Position numbers and translations under genes: made by a program
Notes under the pieces: model-generated
The model's database searches: none
What the model saw: only the letters and a program-made list of their open reading frames with translations
What the model was told of the DNA's origin: nothing
Part shown: positions 8,126-16,203 of the stretch, in pieces
Layout of the letters: every line of letters begins with the position of its first letter
Position numbering within the stretch: the stretch's first letter is position 1
NCBI RefSeq assembly: GCF_024346355.1
Contig: NZ_JAGQCU010000010.1
Coordinates: 1 to 64,000, forward strand
Source of the DNA: Cyanobium sp. ATX 6A2
GTDB taxonomy: Bacteria > Cyanobacteriota > Cyanobacteriia > PCC-6307 > Cyanobiaceae
DNA length: 64,000 nucleotides
Direction of reading: 5' to 3'

Positions 8126-9411
8126 CGGCCCTTGAGCAGCCGTTCCATGCCCCACAGGCCCACCAGCTGCTGGCGGATCCGGCGCAGCAGATCCCGGCCG
8201 CGATGGCTGGCGCCCTGGCGGGAGCTGGCCCCGGCCGAACTCAGCATCCGCCGGCCCCCCCGGGCCAGGGCATAGCCCTGCCAGGCCTCACTGCCCCAGC
8301 CCGGGGGGCCCGGCCGGGCCTGGCTTGTGGGCAATGGTGGCTGCTCGAGCCTGGCGGCCAGGGTTGTCACGAAGCGGGCGGCTCCCTCGCGGCAGAGGCC
8401 GTGGCTGTGCAGCCAGTCGGGGTCGTGGCGGAGGGTGAAGGGGTCGCGCACGATGGCGTCGAAGCTGGCCAGGGCCCCGGATCCGAGGAAGTAGTGGTTG
8501 CCAAGGGTCTCGTTCACCCCCAGGTCGGCCACGATGCGGGTGCTCACCCCCAGGGCCATGGCCTCCATGGCAGCCGTGGACGAGACGGTGATGGCACAGG
8601 CACAGCGCTGCAGCAGGGTCAGGCTGGGCTTGTGGCTGATGCGCAGGTTGCTGAGCTTGCGGCTCATCTTGGCCACCCGGCGGGTCATTTCCCCGTGGTG
8701 CCGGTGCAGGGTGGCCTCCACGCTGGAGGTCCGGGGCTTGAAGATCACCGGGTGGTCCGGCCAGGCCCGGGCCAGATCCGCCAGCCGGCGGCAGAGATAC
8801 CGGCGCTGGATCGGGTTGTCGGGCACCGAGGGCTGCTCGAAGAACACGATCGCTCCCTGCTCCGGCGCTTGCGGCCGGGGTTGCAGCGACCAGAGGATCG
8901 GCAGGCCCGTCAACAGGGCATTGCCGCCATCGATGCCGAGGTCGTGGCATCCGCGCCGATAGAGCTCAAGGTCCACCTCGGCGTTCAGGCAGAGCAGATC
9001 CACCCCCGAGCGGTCCATCATCCCCTCGAGCTGGTGGCGGAAGAGGATGCCGGGGTAGGCGCTCACCAGCACCGGCCGGCGCGGCTCCCCCGCCCACTCC
9101 GCCTGCAGCAGAAGCAGGGTCTCGCGGGTCCGGCGTCCGTCGAGGCCCAGCACCAGGCCATCGAGCCCGGCCAGCTCGCCCCGCAAACTGCGCAGCTCAC
9201 CCCAGAGGTGCTGGCGCACCTCGGTGCGGGGGCCGATGCGGCGGATTTCCAGCACCTGGCGGCGGGACAGCTTGCGGCCCGGCAGCTCCATCAGGTGCAG
9301 GGTGGTCTGGGCCCCTTCGCGCCGCGCCACGTGCAGAAGGTTCATGGCCGTCTTGCCGAACGAATCGAAGCAGGCCAGGGCTGCGATGTGTTGTCCCTGC
9401 AGGGCGCTCAA
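8122..9411 (-). CDS. putative glycosyltransferase, DUF6716-like (copy 1)
   Basis: The open frame extends to 9474, but the best start is TTG at 9411: it overlaps the stop of the neuA-like gene as TTGA, exactly like the ATGA couplings elsewhere in this operon, and gives an N-terminus (SALQGQHIAALACFDSFGKT) in register with the paralogues. The 429-residue product has VDLLCLNAE, IFKPRTSSVEAT, ITVSSTAAMEAMALG, IVADLGVNETLG and YFLGSGALASF. It likely acts in cytoplasmic capsule chain assembly. The start is an inference; the family match is good. Confidence 0.66.
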   Translation of the reverse strand: MSALQGQHIAALACFDSFGKTAMNLLHVARREGAQTTLHLMELPGRKLSRRQVLEIRRIGPRTEVRQHLWGELRSLRGELAGLDGLVLGLDGRRTRETLLLLQAEWAGEPRRPVLVSAYPGILFRHQLEGMMDRSGVDLLCLNAEVDLELYRRGCHDLGIDGGNALLTGLPILWSLQPRPQAPEQGAIVFFEQPSVPDNPIQRRYLCRRLADLARAWPDHPVIFKPRTSSVEATLHRHHGEMTRRVAKMSRKLSNLRISHKPSLTLLQRCACAITVSSTAAMEAMALGVSTRIVADLGVNETLGNHYFLGSGALASFDAIVRDPFTLRHDPDWLHSHGLCREGAARFVTTLAARLEQPPLPTSQARPGPPGWGSEAWQGYALARGGRRMLSSAGASSRQGASHRGRDLLRRIRQQLVGLWGMERLLKGR

Positions 9412-10160
9412 GGGCTGATCTCCAGGCTGGATGAGCCTTCTGCCTGGTCGAGCAGGGGAGCCAGCTGCCGGCACAGGGCCAAGTCTGCTGGCGTATCGAT
9501 CTCCACCGCCGGGGCGTCGATCGGCACCGGCAGGGTGGGCGCCACGAAGCGGGTGCCCTGCGCCAGGAAGGGCAGCGTGCGGATGGCGTAGATCGCCCCG
9601 GTTTCCAGATAGGTGGGAGCGAGATCCTGGCGGCGTGCCCTGGGTCGGCTCGGATCGTGGTTCACCCCCACGCCATGGCCCCCGCCGTCGAGGCCCCAGA
9701 GAAAGCCGTGCCAGGGCGTCACGCTGAAGGCCATGGCGGCCTCACTGGCCTGCAGGCGCATCACCACGGCATCGATGTGCTCCGGCCGGGTGAAGGGTGA
9801 GGTGCACTGCAGAAACGCAAACAGCTCCGGCAACGGCCCTCGCTCCGCCAGGGTCTGCAAGGCGTGCAGCAGGGCCTGTTCCGAAGAGGCCCCATCCCCG
9901 GCCAGATCGGTGGGCCGCCGCATCCAGCCGGCCCCTTCCCGTTCGGCCAGGGCTCCGATGGCCGCGTCGTCACTGCTCACCCACACGGGGCCGAGGCTGG
10001 CGGCCGCCCCGGCGGCCCGCACGCTCCGGGCCAGCAGGGGCACGTTGCCGACCTGGCGCAGATTCTTCCCCGGCACCCCCTTTGAGCCACCCCGGGCCGG
10101 GATCAAGGCCAGGGGTGGCAGGGTGGGATCAATGGTGAAACCGGATCCGGGGGCCCTCAT
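9408..10160 (-). CDS. CMP-nonulosonate cytidylyltransferase (NeuA-like)
   Basis: The enzyme would activate a nonulosonic acid with CTP, supplying the CMP-sugar to the transferases downstream. The nucleotide-binding loop LIPARGGSKGVPGKNLR near residue 18 is of NeuA/PseF type rather than the KdsB type. Other landmarks are VWVSSDDAAIGALAE, PELFAFLQCTSPF and YLETGAIYAIR, followed by AVEIDTPADL near the end. The start at 10160 gives 250 residues, usual for the family, and overlaps the stop of the small upstream gene (ATGA at 10157-10160). A longer open frame to 10577 is a composition artefact. The actual sugar (Neu5Ac, legionaminic acid or another) is not determinable. Confidence 0.82.
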   Translation of the reverse strand: MRAPGSGFTIDPTLPPLALIPARGGSKGVPGKNLRQVGNVPLLARSVRAAGAAASLGPVWVSSDDAAIGALAEREGAGWMRRPTDLAGDGASSEQALLHALQTLAERGPLPELFAFLQCTSPFTRPEHIDAVVMRLQASEAAMAFSVTPWHGFLWGLDGGGHGVGVNHDPSRPRARRQDLAPTYLETGAIYAIRTLPFLAQGTRFVAPTLPVPIDAPAVEIDTPADLALCRQLAPLLDQAEGSSSLEISP

Positions 10161-10387
10161 GGCTGCTCCGGCACGGCTGGCCGCAGCCGACCATTGGCCC
10201 CGAGCGGGTACCAGCCCAGGGAATTCTTGGGCTGGGCTGCCGGCTGCACCACCACAGGGTCGGTGTTGGCGCCGGTGGCGCGGAGACGCTGACGCTCCAC
10301 GGCCAGCACCACCCGCCGCACCCGACCCACCGGCATGCCGATCTCCTCGGAGACCGCCGCGCAGAGCTGGTCGATGGAGCTGTCCAT
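10157..10387 (-). CDS. small protein of unknown function, first gene of the NulO operon
   Basis: The 76-residue product begins MDSSIDQLCAAVSEEIG and continues MPVGRVRRVVLAVERQRL, an amphipathic helix-turn-helix-like run, then a loop with NSLGWYPLGANGRLRP. The start at 10387 is chosen over upstream in-frame codons because the residues before it look non-coding. Its stop overlaps the neuA start by 4 bp, which argues that it is a real translated gene. I do not recognise a family; a small DNA-binding or adaptor protein is possible but unproven. The divergent intergenic region to kpsC (10388-10560) probably holds both promoters. Confidence 0.5.
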   Translation of the reverse strand: MDSSIDQLCAAVSEEIGMPVGRVRRVVLAVERQRLRATGANTDPVVVQPAAQPKNSLGWYPLGANGRLRPAVPEQP

Positions 10388-10560
10388 GAAGCCGTCTGTC
10401 CGCCCTGGGGAGCATCCCCGGCAGCGCTGGGGCTGAACGTAGCAGCCACGCCGCGACCGGTAGCCTGAGCCGCGCTCCCGCCAGGCGCCCTCCTGCAGGC
10501 ATCTCACCGCCCTTGGCCTCTCCTCTCCCAGCGGCCCGCCTGGGGCTGCCGGCTGCCGGC

Positions 10561-12522
10561 ATGCTGCGCCACCGCACCCTGGCCGCGCTGCTGGCCGATC
10601 ACCGGCTGGTGACGGGGGCGGCCCGCTGCGCCGGCGCCGAGCTCGATGCCCTGCTGGCCTGGGGACGCAAGCCCAGCGCCCGCCTGGCCGAGCGGCTGGC
10701 GCGCCGGCGCCGGTTGGCCCTCTGGCGCTGTGAGGATGCCTTTCTGCGCTCCCTCGAGCTGGGTCCCGACAGTGCTCCGCTGGGCCTGGTGCTTGATGAC
10801 GCCGGCATCTACTACGACGCCGGGCGCCCCTGCCGCCTGGAGCGCCTGATCGCCGCTCCCCACACGCAGCCGCAGCTGCAGCGGGCTGAGGCCATCCGCC
10901 GGCTCTGGTGCGAGCAGCGGGTGAGCAAGTACAACGGCAGTCGCGAGGCGCCGGCGCCGGCGGAGCCGTTCGTGCTGGTGGTCGATCAGACCGCGGGAGA
11001 CCTCTCGATCGGCCTCGGCGGGGCCACGGCGGCCAGCTTCGAGACCATGCTCGCCACCGCGCTGAGCGACCATCCCGGCCGGCTGGTGGTCGTCAAGACC
11101 CACCCGGATGTGGTGCGCGGCCGCAAGCGCGGCCATTTCCAGGCCCGGCAGCTGCAGCACCCCCTGATCCGGCTCGAGGCCAGTGGCGGCCATCCCGCGG
11201 CCCTGCTGGAGCGGGCCGCGGCGGTGTACGTCGTCACCTCCCAGCTGGGCTTCGAGGCCCTGCTCTGGGAGCGGCCGGTGCACTGCTTTGGCATGCCCTT
11301 CTATGCCGGCTGGGGGCTCACCCGGGATCGCGCTCCCGTGCCCGAGCGCCGCCAGCCGCGTCAGCTGGGTGATCTGATCCACGCGGCCCTGGTGGACTAC
11401 GCCGTCTACGTCGACCCCCACCGCCACCAGCGCTGTGCGCTGGAGGAGCTGATCACGGCCATCGGTCTGCAGCGGAGGCTGCGGGGCCAGATGCCCGAGC
11501 GCATTGAGGCCTTCGGCTTCACCCCCTGGAAACAGCGGGTGCTGCGACGCTTCCTGGCCGGCAGCCGGCTGCGCTTCAAGTTCCAGTGGCAGGGTGCGGG
11601 CCACCGCGCCCAGGCGCTGGCGGTGTGGGGGCGGCGGGCCCGTCCGCAGCTGCTGGAGGCGGCCGGCCGCCGCGCGCTGCCGCTGCTGCATGCCGAGGAT
11701 GGATTTCTGCGCTCGGTGGGGCTGGGGGCCGACCTCATCGACCCGATTTCCTGGGTGATCGACCGGCGCGGCATCTACTACGACGCCAGTGCCCCCAGTG
11801 ACCTGGAGCACCGGCTGGCCACCGGCAACTGGGATGGACCCCAGCTGCTGCGGGCGCGGCGGTTGCGACGGCGGCTGGTGGAGGAGGCGATCACCAAATA
11901 CAACCTGCGGTCGGCCAGCTGGCGGCGACCTGCCGGGATCCGACGGCTGGTGCTGGTGGTGGGCCAGGTGGAAGCGGATGCCTCGATCCGGCTGGGCGCT
12001 CCCGGCGTGCGCACCAACCTCGGCCTGCTGCAGGCGGTGCGGGCCGCCGAGCCCTCGGCCTACCTGCTCTACAAGCCCCATCCCGATGTGGTGGCGGGCC
12101 TGTGCAGCCCGGGATCCAGGGAGGCAACGGCCCAGGATTGGTGTGACGAAGTGGTGCTGGATGCCTCGATCCAGCAACTGTTCACCCAGGTCGATGCCCT
12201 GCATGTGATCACGTCCATCGCCGGCTTCGAGGCCCTGCTGCGGGAGCTGGAGGTGCACACCTGGGGGCTTCCCTTCTACGCCGGCTGGGGCCTGAGCCAC
12301 GACCGCCTGAGCTGCGACCGCCGCGGCCGCCGCCTCAGCCTGGATGCCCTGGTGCATGCCGCCCTGATCGACTACCCGCGCTACGTGAGCCGCCACAGCG
12401 GTCTGTTCATCGAGCCGGAGCAGGCGATCGAGGAGCTGCTGGCCTGGCGCTCGGCGCCGCCCATGCCCCTGAGCTTGCGCCAGCGCATCTTCCGGCACTG
12501 GGGTCGGCTGCGGCGGCGTTGA
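10561..12522 (+). CDS. kpsC: capsule beta-Kdo transferase, KpsC-like
   Basis: KpsC builds the poly-Kdo linker that joins capsule chains to a lyso-phospholipid at the inner membrane. The 653-residue product has the expected internal duplication. Half one has LALWRCEDAFLRS, GIYYDA, RVSKYN, VVKTHPDVVRG and YAGWGLTRDR. Half two repeats LLHAEDGFLRS, GIYYDAS, ITKYNL, LYKPHPDVVAG and YAGWGLSHDR. E. coli KpsC is about 675 residues, so it is full length. The start is placed at ATG 10561; a TTG at 10513 would add 16 residues. The downstream KpsS fusion follows after 55 bp, presumably cotranscribed. Whether the organism really supplies Kdo is unknown, as no CMP-Kdo genes are present here. Confidence 0.85.
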   Translation: MLRHRTLAALLADHRLVTGAARCAGAELDALLAWGRKPSARLAERLARRRRLALWRCEDAFLRSLELGPDSAPLGLVLDDAGIYYDAGRPCRLERLIAAPHTQPQLQRAEAIRRLWCEQRVSKYNGSREAPAPAEPFVLVVDQTAGDLSIGLGGATAASFETMLATALSDHPGRLVVVKTHPDVVRGRKRGHFQARQLQHPLIRLEASGGHPAALLERAAAVYVVTSQLGFEALLWERPVHCFGMPFYAGWGLTRDRAPVPERRQPRQLGDLIHAALVDYAVYVDPHRHQRCALEELITAIGLQRRLRGQMPERIEAFGFTPWKQRVLRRFLAGSRLRFKFQWQGAGHRAQALAVWGRRARPQLLEAAGRRALPLLHAEDGFLRSVGLGADLIDPISWVIDRRGIYYDASAPSDLEHRLATGNWDGPQLLRARRLRRRLVEEAITKYNLRSASWRRPAGIRRLVLVVGQVEADASIRLGAPGVRTNLGLLQAVRAAEPSAYLLYKPHPDVVAGLCSPGSREATAQDWCDEVVLDASIQQLFTQVDALHVITSIAGFEALLRELEVHTWGLPFYAGWGLSHDRLSCDRRGRRLSLDALVHAALIDYPRYVSRHSGLFIEPEQAIEELLAWRSAPPMPLSLRQRIFRHWGRLRRR

Positions 12523-12577
12523 GCGTCTTGCCTGGGGTGGCAAAGTTGGCCCAGGCATTGCCCCGCAGGACACCGCG

Positions 12578-14620
12578 TTGACCACAGAACGGGCCCCCGC
12601 TCCGGCTCCGGTGCAGTTGGTTCAGGTGCAGATCGACGGGCCGGTTCTGCTGCTGATGGGGCCGATCGGGCTGTTCTTCGCCCGCTTCTGCCGCTACCTG
12701 CGCGGCTGTGGCATTCCTGTCACCAAGGTGAGCTTTCCCCTGCATGAGTTCGGCTTCCCTCGGGAGGTGCGCGTGCCCTTCGATGGCCCGATGGAGGACT
12801 GGCGACCGTTTCTGCGGCAGCAGATCAGCGAGCGCGGAATCCGCCACATCTTCATGTATGGCGACTTCATCATTCCCCACCGCATCGCCATCGAGGAGGC
12901 GCGCAGTGCCGGCATCGAGGCCTGGGTGTTCGAGCTGGGTTACATCCGTCCCAACTACGTGACCCTGGAGCGCGAGCGGGTGAATGCCCGCTCCAACCTC
13001 AACCAGCCCGTGGCGTTCTACCGCCAGCTGCCGCCGGTGGATGCCCTCCCCCAGGGCCGGCTGGATCCGGGCTGGCGCTGGCGCAAGCTGTGGAAGGCCC
13101 CCACCTTCTTCCAGCACGCCCTCACCCGCTATCCGATCATCGAGGGCGAGCACAAGCTGCAACCCTCACCGCGCTTTCTCTGGTGTCAGTTGCGCGGCAG
13201 CTGGCGCTACTGGCTCTATCGCTGGCAGGAACGGGGCCTCAAGCAGCGCCTGCTGGAGCACCTCTCTTTTTTCCTGGTGGTGTTGCAGGTGTCGAGCGAC
13301 TCCCAGGTGCAACTGGGGTCGCCCTACCGGGGAATGCACGACTTCATCGAAGCCGTGATCGTGTCCTTCGCCCGCCATGCCCATGCTTCCGATCACCTGG
13401 CCTTCAAGCATCACCCCCGTGACCGGGGCTACAACCATTACGGCCGGCTGATCCAGCTGCTGGCCCGTCGCCATGGGCTCGAGGGGCGGGTGCACTACTT
13501 CCACGACGGCGCCCTGAGTCGATTCCTGCGCACCTGCCGCGGTGTGGTGACCGTGAACAGCACCGTGGGTCTGCAGGCCCTGTACCACGCTGTGCCCACC
13601 AAGGTCATGGGCCAGACCTTCTACAACCTTCCCGGACTCACCGATCAGCAGCCCCTCGATCAGTTCTGGCGCGAGCCCCACACCAGCGATCGGCCGCTCT
13701 TCTACCGCTTCTACGACCACCTGGTGACCACCACCCAGGTGAACGGCAATTTCGACGGCGACTTCCCCTTCCGCAGCACCTTCCCGATCGGACCGGAGGC
13801 CCGCCGGCTGTTGCCGCGGCCGCGGCTGCCCGCCCCCGGCCAACCGGCCGGCTCCAATCCCCTGCTGCTGCCCCTGCGGGTGTTGTCCCGCCTGTTCTGG
13901 GGGGTTTCCTACTTCGTGGTCTACGGCCTGCAGCTGCTGGCTCTGGGCCTGGGCCGGCGCCGGCTGGCCGCCCGGTTGCTCGTGGCGACCGCTCAGGTGG
14001 GCCTGCGGGCCCTGGGCATCAGCGTGGTGGTGGATGACAGCCACCCCAGCGAACCGGAGGGGATCCCCCTGGTGCACATCTGGAACCACGAGAACCCCGC
14101 CGATGTGCTGGTGGTGCAGGGTGTGCTCCGGCTGCCCAGCATCACCACGGCCAGCCTGCACCTGAGCCGGATCATGCCCTGGTTCTCCGCCTCCGCGGCC
14201 AATGCCGGCCATGGCCTGATGGACCATCGCGACGGCCGCTCACGTACCTCGGCCCTCTACCGGGCCTCGCGTACCCTGGCGGAGCGCGGTGAGGTGATGC
14301 TGGCTCCCAACGGCTCCCTGCTGACCCCCATCCGTGAGCGGGTCTCCGCCAGCGCCCTGCTGCTGGCCCGCAAACATGGCGCCCTGATCGTGCCCTGGAC
14401 GTTCAGCTACCACGGCCTGAGCACCTCCGGGCGGGACCTCTACCGGCCCCTGGGCCTCCTGCTCGCCAGGCTCAGCGCCCCCCTGGCCACCATCCACTGC
14501 CGCCGCGGGCGGTCCCGGGATCTGGCGCTGGCGGAGAACCATGGCGATCGCGAGGCCTTCGTGCAGGCCGTTCAGGCCCACTACGCTGCCGCTGCGCTCA
14601 GGCCGCCAGCACCACGCTGA
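12578..14620 (+). CDS. KpsS-like Kdo transferase fused to a PlsC-type acyltransferase
   Basis: Residues about 20-410 match KpsS capsule export/linker proteins: VLLLMGPIGLFFARF, IFMYGDFIIPHR, VFELGYIRPNYVTLE, LQVSSDSQVQ, LAFKHHPRDRGYNHYG and VVTVNSTVGLQAL. After a proline-rich linker comes a hydrophobic segment (about 430-465) and an acyltransferase domain with the catalytic H-x4-D in WNHENPADV (His504, Asp509) and a PNGS block at 577-580, where most homologues have PEGT. KpsS normally adds the first Kdo to lyso-phosphatidylglycerol; the added domain could make, re-acylate or modify that lipid. KpsS is usually single-domain (about 390 residues), so the fusion is the notable point. The start is TTG at 12578, uncertain. 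Its 3' end overlaps the convergent fabF-like gene by 23 bp. Confidence 0.82.
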   Translation: MTTERAPAPAPVQLVQVQIDGPVLLLMGPIGLFFARFCRYLRGCGIPVTKVSFPLHEFGFPREVRVPFDGPMEDWRPFLRQQISERGIRHIFMYGDFIIPHRIAIEEARSAGIEAWVFELGYIRPNYVTLERERVNARSNLNQPVAFYRQLPPVDALPQGRLDPGWRWRKLWKAPTFFQHALTRYPIIEGEHKLQPSPRFLWCQLRGSWRYWLYRWQERGLKQRLLEHLSFFLVVLQVSSDSQVQLGSPYRGMHDFIEAVIVSFARHAHASDHLAFKHHPRDRGYNHYGRLIQLLARRHGLEGRVHYFHDGALSRFLRTCRGVVTVNSTVGLQALYHAVPTKVMGQTFYNLPGLTDQQPLDQFWREPHTSDRPLFYRFYDHLVTTTQVNGNFDGDFPFRSTFPIGPEARRLLPRPRLPAPGQPAGSNPLLLPLRVLSRLFWGVSYFVVYGLQLLALGLGRRRLAARLLVATAQVGLRALGISVVVDDSHPSEPEGIPLVHIWNHENPADVLVVQGVLRLPSITTASLHLSRIMPWFSASAANAGHGLMDHRDGRSRTSALYRASRTLAERGEVMLAPNGSLLTPIRERVSASALLLARKHGALIVPWTFSYHGLSTSGRDLYRPLGLLLARLSAPLATIHCRRGRSRDLALAENHGDREAFVQAVQAHYAAAALRPPAPR

Positions 14621-15857
14621 TGTTGTGGCCGCCGAAGCCGAAGGCGTTCTTGAGGGCGTAGCGCTCCCCGGAGTCGGCCCCGCCCGCCAGGCTGAGGGGA
14701 CCGTCCTGCACCACCGCCAGCTCGATGGCGGGATCGAGGGGGTCGGCATTCACAGAGCGGGGCACCAGGCCCTGACGCAGGGCCTGGAGGGCCAGGATCG
14801 TCTCCACGGCACCGGCGGCCCCGAGCAGGTGGCCAAGCTGGCCCTTGGGGGCGGTGACCGGCAGGTCCCGGGCGCGGGAGCCCAGGGTGCGCGCCAGGGC
14901 CCGGGCTTCCGCCAGATCGCCCACTGGTGTGCCGGTGGCATGGGCCTGCACGAAGCTGAGCGCATCCACGCCCAGGTCGGCCCGCCTGAGGGCGTCGGCC
15001 ATGGCGGCACTGGCCCGCAGCCCCTCCGGTTCCGGCGCCACGATGTGGTGGCCGTCGCTGCTGCTGCCGCAGGCCAGCAGCCAGCCCAGGGGCCTGGGCC
15101 CTCCGGCCTTCAGGTCGCCGTGCCGCTGCAGCACCAGCGCCCCCGCCCCCTCCGAGAGCACGAAGCCGTCGCGGTCGCGGCCGTAGGGCCGGGATGCCTG
15201 ATCCGGGTGTTGATTGCGACAGGAGAGGGCCCGCATGGCCGCAAAGCCCACCAGCCCCAGCCGATTCACGGGCGCTTCGCTGCCGCCGGCGATCACCACG
15301 TCGGCGCGGTCGTCGTTGAGCAGCATCTGGGCCAGCAGCAGCGCTTCGGCGCCGGAGGCGCAGGCCGACACCGGGGTATGGGCGCCGCCGTGGAGGCCCA
15401 GATCAATGGCGATCTGCCCGGCGGCGGCATTGGGGATCAGCATCGGCACGGTGAGGGGATTCACCCGGTTGGGCCCGGCCTCCAGCAGGTTGCAGTGCTG
15501 CCGCTCCAGGGTGGCCAGGCCGCCGATGCCGGTGCCGATCACCACCGCCACCCTGGCCGGCTCAACGCCCGCCAGGTGGGGCCGGGCCTGGCTCCAGGCC
15601 TGGCGGGCCGCCAGCAGGCCCAACTGGGAGCAACGGTCCAGGCGCCGGCGTTGCAGGGATTCGAGCTCGCCGGCGATATCCACGCTGACGCAGCCGGCGA
15701 TGCGGGCGGGCAGATCGCTGGCCCAGGGCTGGTGGAGGGCCGTGATACCGCTGCGGCCTTCGAGGGTGGCGGTCCAGGTGCCGTCGGCATCGCCCGCCAG
15801 GGGTGTGATCGCCCCCCAGCCGGTCACGGCGATCCGCTCAGTTGCTCGGGCCATCAT
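14598..15857 (-). CDS. beta-ketoacyl-ACP synthase (FabF-like)
   Basis: The 419-residue enzyme elongates acyl-ACP with malonyl-ACP. It has the thiolase-fold catalytic triad: Cys in TPVSACASG (near residue 165), His in QAHATGTPVGD, and His in KGQLGHLLGAAGAVE. The C-terminus ALKNAFGFGGHNISV is typical of KAS II. The start is set at the MMARATERIAVTGWG codons (15857 or 15854), which overlaps the acyl carrier protein gene by about 20 bp. This is probably a dedicated copy beside a carrier protein and acyltransferase genes rather than the housekeeping fabF, but that is inferred from context only. Confidence 0.85.
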   Translation of the reverse strand: MMARATERIAVTGWGAITPLAGDADGTWTATLEGRSGITALHQPWASDLPARIAGCVSVDIAGELESLQRRRLDRCSQLGLLAARQAWSQARPHLAGVEPARVAVVIGTGIGGLATLERQHCNLLEAGPNRVNPLTVPMLIPNAAAGQIAIDLGLHGGAHTPVSACASGAEALLLAQMLLNDDRADVVIAGGSEAPVNRLGLVGFAAMRALSCRNQHPDQASRPYGRDRDGFVLSEGAGALVLQRHGDLKAGGPRPLGWLLACGSSSDGHHIVAPEPEGLRASAAMADALRRADLGVDALSFVQAHATGTPVGDLAEARALARTLGSRARDLPVTAPKGQLGHLLGAAGAVETILALQALRQGLVPRSVNADPLDPAIELAVVQDGPLSLAGGADSGERYALKNAFGFGGHNISVVLAA

Positions 15858-16149
15858 CGCGCTCCAGCGATTCCAGGTGTCGCTGGACATCGCCGACGGT
15901 GCGGAAGCGCAGCAGGTCCTCTTCGCGGATCTTGATGCCGAGGCACTCGTCGGCCTCGATCAGGATTTCGTAGAAGCCCAGGGAATCGATGCCGATGTCC
16001 TCGATCAGGCGGGCATCAGGGGTGATCTGCTCGGGATCGGCACCGGAGATGCGCTGCAGGATCTCGATCAGGCGGCCTTGCACGTTCTTCCCGCCAGGGG
16101 TGGGGGAAGCGGCTCCGCTGCTGTCGTTGTCGGGGCCTGCCTGCATCAA
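15838..16149 (-). CDS. acyl carrier protein
   Basis: The 103-residue product has a flexible Gly/Ser-rich start and then an ACP fold with the phosphopantetheine serine in IEDIGIDSLGFYEIL (about residue 54). Normal housekeeping ACPs are about 80 residues with DSLDTVE after the Ser, so the LGFYEI variant suggests a specialised ACP. It lies directly upstream of, and overlaps, the ketosynthase, and is 54 bp from the GNAT gene upstream, consistent with a three-gene acyl-building unit. Confidence 0.85.
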   Translation of the reverse strand: MMQAGPDNDSSGAASPTPGGKNVQGRLIEILQRISGADPEQITPDARLIEDIGIDSLGFYEILIEADECLGIKIREEDLLRFRTVGDVQRHLESLERDDGPSN

Positions 16150-16203
16150 GTCCCTCGGCCCCGCCCTGATCGGATGGCAACGTACCAGTTCGCTGGCATC
16201 GGC

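Noticed and set aside
8203-9591. 462-codon plus-strand open frame over a glycosyltransferase
   Set aside because: Antisense shadow; no motifs.
9408-10160. Possible KdsB (CMP-Kdo synthetase)
   Set aside because: The nucleotide loop reads ARGGSKGVPGKN, the NeuA form; KdsB has ARYxSxRLPGK.
9408-10577. Long version of the neuA-like protein starting at 10577
   Set aside because: The first 139 residues are Arg/Gly-rich antisense of the small gene and of the kpsC start; the 250-residue version fits the family.
10504-12585. 693-codon open frame antisense to kpsC
   Set aside because: Composition artefact of GC-rich DNA; its product is Gln/Gly/His-rich with no domain, while kpsC on the plus strand has clear duplicated motifs.
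14544-14551. Repeated GCGATCGC octamers (e.g. 14544, 17126, 19314, 21307, 21842)
   Set aside because: These are HIP1 sites, a known cyanobacterial feature, not a new repeat family.
14541-15935. 464-codon plus-strand open frame over the ketosynthase
   Set aside because: Antisense shadow of the FabF-like gene.
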